From an uncultured bacterium (GTDB lineage Bacteria > DRYD01), in contig CALFWH010000030.1 in NCBI GenBank assembly GCA_937927985.1, positions 1-15,301 of the forward strand: DNA of 15,301 nt, given 5' to 3'. A model generated the notes under the pieces. The model was not told the origin of the DNA. It saw nothing but the letters and a program-made list of their open reading frames with translations, and ran no database searches. Made by a program: the position numbers and the translations under genes. Positions 7,566-15,000 of this stretch are shown here, piece by piece; the stretch's first letter is position 1, and each line of letters starts with the position of its first letter.

Positions 7566-8773
7566 TTCTTTATACTTTCTCGCCAAATAAGCTCGTATTT
7601 TTCTTTTATTTGTTCAATGGAAAGATTAGAATTAAAAACATCATTAAGAAAATTCTTAAAAATATTACTTCTTTGCACTGGATCGGGAATAAACTCATAA
7701 AAATATAAATCAAATACTTTACTATATGGAAATATTTTTACCATTTCTTTTTTAACTTTTGATATTAGGCTATCATTATCTGAAGTATCGTAATTCCCTT
7801 TTACACTTGGTAAAACAGGTACAAGCTTAAAAAATTCATTTTGATTTTCAAAGTTAGTTAAAAATTTTATAAATTTAATAGAATTTTGAATTCTTAAATT
7901 ATCTTTATTATTAACTATACATAAACTCATAAGAGTTACGGGGTAATTTGAAAATGGGAATAAGGAAACATCTGTAACGCTATAAAGCTTTGGATCCTCT
8001 TTTTTTATTCTAAATAAAAATTGGGGGCCTATTAAAATAGAAGCTACTTTTTTATCTTTATACATAGAATAAGCCACCTCAACTGAAGAAACCCAAAAAC
8101 CAGACGGTAAATACTCTCTGTTTTTTCTTAGTATATCAAAAAACTCCATAACTTGGTTACTAAATGGATTTTTAGGATTTTCTATCAAGGACAAACCTAA
8201 CATATCTTGCTCAAACTTTATAAAAGGATAAAAAGCATATACTCCCTTACTATCTTTAATAATCTTCAGTAATTTAAAGAATTCTCTGTAATTATTTATA
8301 CTATGCTTAGAAAAATCAAAAATTTCTTTATTATAAACTAACATTTTAGTAGATGAATACCAAGGAATAGTTATTAATTTACCATTAATTTTACATCCTT
8401 CAATTAAATTAGGATAGTAATTTTTTTCAATAGTTTCATCAAAATGTATTATTAATTCTTGCTTATATAAACCAGCTGCTAACTGAGGATTTACGTTAAT
8501 AACATCAGGAGAAACCTCACTTCTATAAGAAGTAAGAATTTTTTGATATATAGAATCTATGGGATAATCTTGCCATTGAACTTTTACTCCATACAAATCT
8601 TCAAAATTTTTAATAACTTTTTGAATATAATCAGTAAAATAGGGTTTTAAAGAGGAAGACCAAAAAATAATTTGATTATTGTTTATTTCTTGTTTTTTTG
8701 AGCACCCCCCTAATAAAAATAAACCTAAAAACAATGCAAACAAAATAAATTTAAAACTATAATAATATTTCAT
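7562..8773 (-). CDS. Family 1 extracellular solute-binding lipoprotein (ABC-type), no permease nearby
   Basis: This is a lipid-anchored periplasmic-type binding protein, 403 residues from the chosen ATG at 8773. That start is preceded by a strong GGGAGG (8782-8787) and gives a clean lipoprotein signal: MKYYYSFKF, a hydrophobic core and the lipobox LLGGC with Cys24 as the lipidated residue, followed by SKK. The upstream ATG (8803) would place a charged EN-W-EAK segment ahead of the signal. The mature part has family 1 SBP features: VKVQWQDYP in the first lobe, GKLITIPWYSSTKMLVYNKE (the usual sugar-binder hinge stretch), and VASILIGPQFLF. These proteins normally deliver sugars or other solutes to an ABC importer, but no permease or ATPase gene is adjacent. 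It overlaps the GT2 gene by 17 bp and the 2-epimerase by 4 bp, so it is integral to this operon. The ligand is unknown. Confidence 0.85.
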   Translation of the reverse strand: MKYYYSFKFILFALFLGLFLLGGCSKKQEINNNQIIFWSSSLKPYFTDYIQKVIKNFEDLYGVKVQWQDYPIDSIYQKILTSYRSEVSPDVINVNPQLAAGLYKQELIIHFDETIEKNYYPNLIEGCKINGKLITIPWYSSTKMLVYNKEIFDFSKHSINNYREFFKLLKIIKDSKGVYAFYPFIKFEQDMLGLSLIENPKNPFSNQVMEFFDILRKNREYLPSGFWVSSVEVAYSMYKDKKVASILIGPQFLFRIKKEDPKLYSVTDVSLFPFSNYPVTLMSLCIVNNKDNLRIQNSIKFIKFLTNFENQNEFFKLVPVLPSVKGNYDTSDNDSLISKVKKEMVKIFPYSKVFDLYFYEFIPDPVQRSNIFKNFLNDVFNSNLSIEQIKEKYELIWRESIKK

Positions 8774-9554
8774 TATTTTTGCCTCCCAATTTTCTAAATT
8801 CATAGTATTTTATAAATTTAGAAAAATAAATTTTTAACCTTTCGTAATGATTTTTTAAGTTACCAGTATTACTACCTTTAAAATTTCTTTCAGTCCAAAA
8901 TATGTAAGGTATTGGAAATTCTTTTATACTATCTGTAAAATTCAGAATTTCAATCCAAAGATAAATAGGAAAATCATAAGAAAAATTAATATTTTCTTCG
9001 CTTTTGAAAAAAACAAGATTCTCATAAATACTGATTAATAAATTTTTATCATAGATTCTAAAGCCACAAAAAAAATCTGAAATTTTTATTTTATATAAAA
9101 ATTCTAACAATTCCACCATTTTCTTATTTACTAAGTACCTGTAATAATTTTTATAACTTACCAAGTAGCTATTAAAAGAATACCTTGTACCAGTAACAAA
9201 TTTGTATTTTCTTGATAAAGAAATAAGAAAGTTAATATAAGAAGGTAAATGTTGAAAATCACAATCTATCGTTAAAATTTTATCATATTCTCTATTCATA
9301 CCGAATTCAAATCCTTTTAGCAGATTATCCCCATAACCCAAGTTAGATTCATTAAAAACAAAAAAAATCTTATTTTTAAAATAAACCGATAAATTTTTTT
9401 GAATATAATGAAGTATTTCTCTTGTTCCATCATTTGAAAAATCTTCAAGTAATAAAAGGTGAGTATCTCCATTGATAAAGTTCAACATATTTAAAATAAA
9501 TTTACTAACGAATTTAGCTTCGTTATATATTGGGCATATAACAAGATATTTCAT
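8757..9554 (-). CDS. Family 2 (GT-A) glycosyltransferase, DPM1-like
   Basis: This is a probable inverting glycosyltransferase of 265 residues, related to polyprenyl-phosphate/dolichol-phosphate mannosyl or glucosyl transferases. GT2 motifs are PIYNEA (8-13), LEDFSNDGT (36-44, with the nucleotide-binding Asp38), NLGYGDNLLKGFEFG (71-85), the DxD-type metal site DCDFQHLP (97-104) and SDFFCGFRIY (159-168), the counterpart of the DPTSGFR element in DPM1-like enzymes. No transmembrane segments follow the catalytic domain, so it would be soluble or peripheral. The ATG has no Shine-Dalgarno and begins 28 nt after the comEA stop; the 3' end overlaps the lipoprotein gene by 17 bp. It is the first gene of the glycan block. 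The donor sugar and the acceptor lipid are not determinable here. Confidence 0.85.
   Translation of the reverse strand: MKYLVICPIYNEAKFVSKFILNMLNFINGDTHLLLLEDFSNDGTREILHYIQKNLSVYFKNKIFFVFNESNLGYGDNLLKGFEFGMNREYDKILTIDCDFQHLPSYINFLISLSRKYKFVTGTRYSFNSYLVSYKNYYRYLVNKKMVELLEFLYKIKISDFFCGFRIYDKNLLISIYENLVFFKSEENINFSYDFPIYLWIEILNFTDSIKEFPIPYIFWTERNFKGSNTGNLKNHYERLKIYFSKFIKYYEFRKLGGKNNEILL
8782..8787 (-). promoter_or_regulatory. Ribosome-binding site deciding the lipoprotein start
   Basis: On the minus strand GGGAGG is followed by 8 nt and ATG (8773). It is the best Shine-Dalgarno within the glycan block and lies inside the last codons of the GT2 gene. It argues for the 403-residue lipoprotein rather than the 413-residue version from ATG 8803, and indicates that this gene is initiated independently of the preceding stop codon. 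Confidence 0.75.
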
Positions 9555-9582
9555 AATTTTTAAATTTCTTTATTTAATTTTT

Positions 9583-10092
9583 TTAAAGTTCTATATATTG
9601 GCTAATTTCTTGTAGGTCCTCAAGGGTTATACTTTTTATTCTTAGAAGTTCTTTAATATTGGTAAAATTTCCATTTTCTTCTCGATATTTAATAATTTCT
9701 TGAGCTACTTTTTTAGAGATACCGGGTAATTTAGATATTTCATCAGCATCAGCAGTATTGATATTTATTTTTATATTAGATTTTTTGGGGTAGATTCTTA
9801 TCATATCTTCATCCCTAAGTTTTTTAGCTAAATTTATGGAGTTTAAGTCTGCAGTATTTTTAAGTTTAGCTAAAAATAAAGCATCTTGAATTCTTGCTCC
9901 TAAAGGTAATTCATAAACCCCTGGATTCTCAACTTCTCCACAAACATAAACTTTTATACTAGATGTTTTATAATCTTTTTTATGAAATATATTACCAAAG
10001 ATTAAAATATATACTACAACAACGAAGAAAAGAATTAAAAGCAAATTATTAATCTGTGAGTATAAAAACGATAGGAGTTTGTTGGTCATCAT
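9583..10092 (-). CDS. comEA: ComEA-type DNA-binding competence protein (TM-SLBB-HhH)
   Basis: ComEA is a membrane-anchored double-stranded-DNA receptor/ratchet that works with type IV pili and the ComEC channel in natural transformation. The 169 residues show the full standard layout: one transmembrane helix (about 14-34), an SLBB domain (46-102, with KVYVCGEVENPGVYELP), and a C-terminal double helix-hairpin-helix (108-169, NINTADADEISKLPGISKKV then the AQEIIKYREENGNF segment). The start is less certain: two consecutive ATGs (10092 and 10089) overlap the upstream gene by about 44 bp, and the purine run AGGGGA ends only 1-4 nt ahead of them, a short spacing. No comEC gene lies downstream, where it often does; a glycosyltransferase follows instead. 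In a diderm this protein would face the periplasm. Identity is strong, though function in actual uptake is not shown. Confidence 0.92.
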   Translation of the reverse strand: MMTNKLLSFLYSQINNLLLILFFVVVVYILIFGNIFHKKDYKTSSIKVYVCGEVENPGVYELPLGARIQDALFLAKLKNTADLNSINLAKKLRDEDMIRIYPKKSNIKININTADADEISKLPGISKKVAQEIIKYREENGNFTNIKELLRIKSITLEDLQEISQYIEL

Positions 10093-11320
10093 TCCCCTGA
10101 GGATTAGTTTTTAATTTCTCTATTACTAAGTTATTATAATTCTGGTTTGTACCTCCTAAAATATCAACCTTCCCCAAATCATTAGAATCAACTACATAAA
10201 TTTCAAATAACTTATCAAGATTGTGAAAATTTAAATTTTGATTTTGAGTTATAGAATTAACTAGATTTTTCTTAATTTCATTAGCAAATTCTGTAGGTTT
10301 TTCTGGAGCAAGTACAACAAATTTATCATATGGTCTTATTGTGCCTCCAGCATCATCAACTGCAGCAGCTTTTCTACCAGCAAAAACATAAAACAATCCC
10401 CTAATTCCCAAAATCTTTCCAATTATACCCATATAAAGAGAAATATAAAACCTTAAAAAACCTATATCTTTAATAACTAAATCCAAAGCATACGGGCTTG
10501 ATAAAGAACTATCTTGATCAAAATAATGATTAAAAATTTGAGAAAATTCGGAAGGAAGTATTTGGAAAACACTTTTTGCCCTACCTTGAATGATTGCAAC
10601 TAAACTTTCTGCTATACATATCAAAACCTTTTTATTAAATTGAGTAAAATCAAAAACATTAAAATCTTTTACAAAATTAACTAACGCCATAGATATTAAA
10701 GAAATTAAGTAATCTTTAGTATCATAATGAGTAATTATGGGAGTTTTTAAGCAAAAAATATCTTCAGTTTTCTTTAAGATCTCATATTTAAACATTTCAA
10801 AAGATTGTGAATGATGATAGTTTTGACCACTTTGAGTATTTTGATTATCTTGATTATCTTGATTGTTTGAGTTATTTAAAATTAAGCTATCTAATTTATT
10901 TAAATTAAATTCTTTATAAAGGTATCTAATTGGTTTAAGATCATAGTAACAAACATTAATAGCCAGAGTTTGAATATTTTGGTGTTTAGGTAATTGTAAA
11001 TTTACCCAGAAACTTTCTTTTTTATTTTTTTTTAAAATGATAGTGTCGAAATAGAAGTCTTTTTGATTATAAATAATTTTTTTGTTATGATTTATAGGGG
11101 GTAGAAGATAGGCTTGACAATCTAAGATTATGGAATGAAAATCTCCTTTATTTTCCAATTCGAACTCTATCGATATATTTTTTATATTATCTTGATTAGT
11201 TTGAATAATTTGCTTAAGATTGATGTTTAAATTAGAATTTTTTCTGGTAAAATAAAACCAGAAAGCTATAAAAAAGGGTAAGGATATTATAAAAACGATA
11301 ATGAATATTAGATATAGCAT
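10049..11320 (-). CDS. Membrane-anchored protein with CofE-like (F420-0:gamma-glutamyl ligase family) C-terminal domain
   Basis: The 423-residue protein has three parts. Residues 3-23 form one hydrophobic membrane helix followed by positive charge (RKN). Residues about 45-140 look beta-rich, of unrecognised family. An Asn/Gln-rich linker (about 149-172) leads into a C-terminal domain (about 187-423) that I recognise as CofE-like: LKTPIITHYD, IAESLVAIIQGRA (236-248), SLSSPYA (272-278), GKILGIRGLFYVFAGRKAAA (301-320) followed by VDDAGGTI, DSNDLGKVDILG and NPQGNDDQQTPIV (406-418). True CofE adds glutamates to coenzyme F420, but homologues of this type occur in bacteria without a known F420 pathway, so the activity is unknown. 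It starts 13 nt after rpsB with no Shine-Dalgarno, and its end overlaps comEA by 44 bp. No other F420 gene is visible. Domain recognition is from memory of the family motifs, with no search run. Confidence 0.65.
   Translation of the reverse strand: MLYLIFIIVFIISLPFFIAFWFYFTRKNSNLNINLKQIIQTNQDNIKNISIEFELENKGDFHSIILDCQAYLLPPINHNKKIIYNQKDFYFDTIILKKNKKESFWVNLQLPKHQNIQTLAINVCYYDLKPIRYLYKEFNLNKLDSLILNNSNNQDNQDNQNTQSGQNYHHSQSFEMFKYEILKKTEDIFCLKTPIITHYDTKDYLISLISMALVNFVKDFNVFDFTQFNKKVLICIAESLVAIIQGRAKSVFQILPSEFSQIFNHYFDQDSSLSSPYALDLVIKDIGFLRFYISLYMGIIGKILGIRGLFYVFAGRKAAAVDDAGGTIRPYDKFVVLAPEKPTEFANEIKKNLVNSITQNQNLNFHNLDKLFEIYVVDSNDLGKVDILGGTNQNYNNLVIEKLKTNPQGNDDQQTPIVFILTD
10841..10867. repeat. 9-bp tandem repeat coding for an Asn/Gln/Asp linker
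   Basis: TTGATTATC occurs twice exactly (10841-10849, 10850-10858), followed by a decayed third copy TTGATTGTT. On the minus strand it encodes NQDNQDNQ in the linker between the beta-rich and CofE-like domains. The unit keeps frame, so copy number changes would only vary linker length. Confidence 0.8.
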
Positions 11321-11333
11321 TTAGTGGGTTTAT

Positions 11334-12032
11334 CTAGGCTGTTTTGGATTGGTAAATATTTTTACCTTCGACTATAGCATCGGTTAACTTACCAACCATA
11401 TACTGTACAGATTTAAAGGCATCATCATTTGAGGGTATAGGTAGATCTACTAAATCTGGATTACCGTCAGTATCGACAATACCAACTACTTTTAATCCCG
11501 CTTTCTTTGCTTCTTCTATTGGTATTACTTCTCTTCTAACATCAACAATTAAGACTATATCTGGTAATCTATACATATCTCTTAATCCTTCATATTCTAT
11601 TTGCAAAAATTCTAATTCTTTTTGATATTTTTTAGCTACCTTTTTGGGGAGGTTGTTCATTATTCCTTCATTAAACATTTTCTCTAATTGTAACATGTAA
11701 TCTATTCTGTTTCTTATAATATGAAAATTAGTAAATAATCCACCTATCCATTTTTCTACAACGAAATGAATATTTGCTTTTTTAGCTTCGTTTTTTATTA
11801 TCTCGCGAGTATGTCTTTTAGTCCCAACAATTAGAAAAGATTTACCTTGTGAAGCCATATCTTTTAGGAAGTAATAGGCTTTAGTGAGTTGTAATACTGT
11901 TTTAGCTAAATCTATGATATATATTCCTCCCCTTTTAGTAAAAATGAATTTTTTCATTCTTGGGTTCCATTTTTTAGTGGGGTGTCCAAAATGACAGCCG
12001 TTTTCTAATAGTTCTTTTACTGTTGTTATCAT
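11334..12032 (-). CDS. rpsB: 30S ribosomal protein S2 (uS2)
   Basis: S2 binds the 30S subunit at the head-platform junction and is needed for stable S1 binding where S1 is present. The 232 residues match a compact bacterial S2: TVKELLENGCHFGHPTKKWN (4-23), then PRMKKFIFTKRGGIYIIDL, FLIVGTKRHTREII, EKWIGGLFTNF, LPKKVAKK, LRDMYRLPDIVLIVDVRRE, VGIVDTDGNPDLVDLPIPSN and DDAFKSVQYM. The start ATG 12032 has a strong Shine-Dalgarno, AGGAGGG at 12040-12046, 7 nt upstream. It begins 59 bp after the TamB-like gene; that gap contains the RBS but no promoter I can defend. The usual partner tsf (EF-Ts) does not follow; the CofE-like gene starts 13 nt after the stop. The identity is certain. Confidence 0.97.
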   Translation of the reverse strand: MITTVKELLENGCHFGHPTKKWNPRMKKFIFTKRGGIYIIDLAKTVLQLTKAYYFLKDMASQGKSFLIVGTKRHTREIIKNEAKKANIHFVVEKWIGGLFTNFHIIRNRIDYMLQLEKMFNEGIMNNLPKKVAKKYQKELEFLQIEYEGLRDMYRLPDIVLIVDVRREVIPIEEAKKAGLKVVGIVDTDGNPDLVDLPIPSNDDAFKSVQYMVGKLTDAIVEGKNIYQSKTA

Positions 12033-12091
12033 TAAAATTCCCTCCTTTAAACTTTAAAAAATCCTTATTTATGTTTATTCTACAAAGACTT

Positions 12092-15000
12092 TTAAAAACC
12101 CTTTATAAAAACTATTCCTACACTATTTCTTTGATTACTATATGTTTTAAAACTAACTCCCAAAATACCGTATTTCAATCTAATTATTATCCAATCTATA
12201 GAATAGTACCAACTATAATCAAGTTTGGTTAGTTCCTGTTTAAAATACCTACTAAAATAAGTGACAAAGATATTAGGAAAAATTTCCCTTTGAACGGTTA
12301 ATCCCGACAAAGAAAAAGAAAAATAATCAACTATTTCACTATTATAAATACTTAATCCCAAATTCGTTTGTAGATTAGAATTATTATTCTGTTGATTTTG
12401 CTCTGATTGAAGTCCAAATTGTTCTAAATTGAAATTAGAAAGATCACCTTTTAATATACTAACTCTATAATCAAATATACTTGAAGATATTTTTTGTAAA
12501 ACAGCATATAAACTACTTTTACCATTTATGAAAGATAAATCTCCTTGCAGAATCCTATAATTACCATCAATCATATTAACAAATCCCTTTTTAGATACTA
12601 ACTTCCCTGTATACTGACCATTTATATATTTAATATTACCGCTAAAAACTATATCTAAAAAAAGATTTTTAAATTTAACAGAATCAAAAGTTAATACTAA
12701 ATTAGTTTTAAAATTTAAATTATTTTTTGATAAAAATTTATATCTTTCATATTTCAGTACTCCTTTTTTTACAAAAATATTACCATAAATCGACCAATTT
12801 TTTATATCGGTACTTACCAAAAGATTTATATCTAGATTACCTTTATCATAGTAAAACATACCAAGATTTATTTTATTTAGTTTACAAACAAAAGAAGCAA
12901 AATTACCATCAAAACCAACTTTAACATCAGAATCATTTATCTTTATAGTAGGAGAAATTAAAAATCTATTCCCCAAAATTAGTTTACCATTTAGAAAAAT
13001 ATTATTATCTAGTAGCTTAAATTCAAAGTTATCAAATAAAAATTCAAAATTATTTTTATAAAAATCAAGATTACCTTTAACTTTACCACTATAAGGAATG
13101 TACTCAGATAAGAATAAAGGTAAGGAATAAAATTCAATTTTCTCTAGTTTATAATCTAAAAGACTAAATTCAATTATACCTAATAAATCAAACTCGTTAA
13201 CATAAATTCTTAAATCTTTTAGGTAAATTGAGTCTATATCCTGTTTAGATTCAGTTATGAAAATAGGTTTAAATTCAGCTTTATAATTAATTCCTTCCAA
13301 AATAAAAAATAAATTCATTTCTGTTTTATAGAAAAATTGCATATCATCTTTAGAAAAGATTAATTTTATTTTTTGAAAATCACTTTTACTTATGAATCTT
13401 TTTAAATTAGTTAACTTTGCATTTTGAAAATTTAATTCAAAGAATCCATTATGAATAACTTGTTTTACATAAGGTCTAATAATTCCAACAAGGTTATTAA
13501 TTGTTTTTAAATCAAAAAATCTACTTATTTCCATAAGAGAAATATTAATAAATCCATCCAAATAAAGATCAGAGTTTTCCACAGTTGCTTTTATATTTTG
13601 TGCCGCCTTCCTATAGATACCGTCAACATAACTGTAATAATCCGATTGAATACTAAAATAAATCAATAAATTATCTATATTATCCCTTATAAACTCAACA
13701 AAATCTTTATCATTGTAAACTAATTTTTTAACATTTTCAGCACTAAATTTAAGGTTACTTTTCAATCCTTTTAGTTTATATTCCCTAAAAATCAATTCTC
13801 TTAGATAAAGATCCATATCCATACTAATATTAAATTTATCTAGATTCTTTTTCAAATTAAAATTTAGAAAAACTTTATTTACTTCATAATCCTCATTAAA
13901 ATAAACCAAATTACTAAAATTCATTAATCTTAAAAAATTAGTATTCAAGAATAAATCAATATCGTAATTATTATCTAAACGTCTAAAAAATATTTTACCA
14001 AAATAATCAACCATATACTGATAAAAACCAATATTCAAATTTACATTCTTTACTAAGAAATAATTTGTTAGGTAACTATTTGAATTATTAATTGATTTTG
14101 AAAAATGTCTTAAACCCAAAGTAAAATCTCCATCTAAAAAAATATTGAACTTAAAAAAGTAGTCAATACAAATCCAAGATTCCTTTAAGTTAACTCTAAA
14201 AAAATAAATCTCATTTTTATCTAAATTTTTATCTAAATCCTTATCTAAATATACAATGAAATTTGCTTTGATTCTATCAGTATATTTAACAAAAAGTTTA
14301 TTAAAATTACCCATTAAATACTCTAAATCTGCTTTATTTAAATCAATATCAAAATTAATCCCTTTTTCATCGAGAATTTTAGTAACTTCAAACAATTTTT
14401 TTCCTTTATAATAAGAAGCAATCCATAACTGCAGATTGTTAAAAATTTTTTCATTAGAAATTTTTTCATTAGACAAACTAGCCCCAAACAATCTTAAATC
14501 CTTCCAAGTAAATTCTTTAACTATTCTATAGTCAAATAAAAAATTATCAAAAATTTTATTAATACCATAAATTTCAAAAACAATTTTATCTTGTAAATAA
14601 ATAAATATGGGTAAATCTATTTTTATGTTGTTAATGAATCCATTTACAAATAAATTAAACTCTTTAGATTGGTGTATATTGAGAATTAGATTATTAATTC
14701 CAAAATTCCCAATATTTTTTTGAAAAATTTTAGTCTTGTAACTAAAAATTATATCCCTAACACTTGCTAAGAGGATTAATTCATTAGGTTTATATATTAG
14801 TAAATTATTATTTTCAAGTAAGTTACCCAATTTTTGATTACTAATTTGATTAACAAATTTATTCAATATACCAAAAATATTACTCCATCTATTATTTAGC
14901 AAGTCATAAACATAAAGTATTTTTTCAAAGTCAATCTTATAGTAAACAAAAAAATCTTTGTAATTGATAAATACAGTATTATTCTTAATTATAAATGAGT

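Noticed and set aside
7566..7586. TTG start extending the 2-epimerase by seven residues
   Set aside because: The ATG at 7565 gives a classic ATGA overlap and the normal family N-terminus; the TTG would need a 25-bp overlap and has no better RBS.
8774..8803. Upstream ATG for the lipoprotein
   Set aside because: It lacks a good RBS and puts acidic residues ahead of the signal peptide, while ATG 8773 has GGGAGG at 8-nt spacing.
10841..10867. Short direct repeats as a CRISPR or regulatory iteron
   Set aside because: The units are 9 bp, adjacent without spacers, in frame with a coding sequence, and explained as a protein linker.
12033..12091. Promoter or terminator between the TamB-like gene and rpsB
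   Set aside because: I see no GC-rich hairpin plus T-run and no convincing -35/-10 pair; only the rpsB RBS is supported.
12023..12232. Open frame on the plus strand spanning the rpsB/TamB-like gap
   Set aside because: It overlaps the ends of two well-supported genes, has low-complexity composition and no RBS worth noting.
12727..12924. Open frame on the plus strand, 65 codons
   Set aside because: Antisense to the TamB-like gene; Tyr/Leu-rich composition is a by-product of AT-rich beta-strand coding on the other strand.
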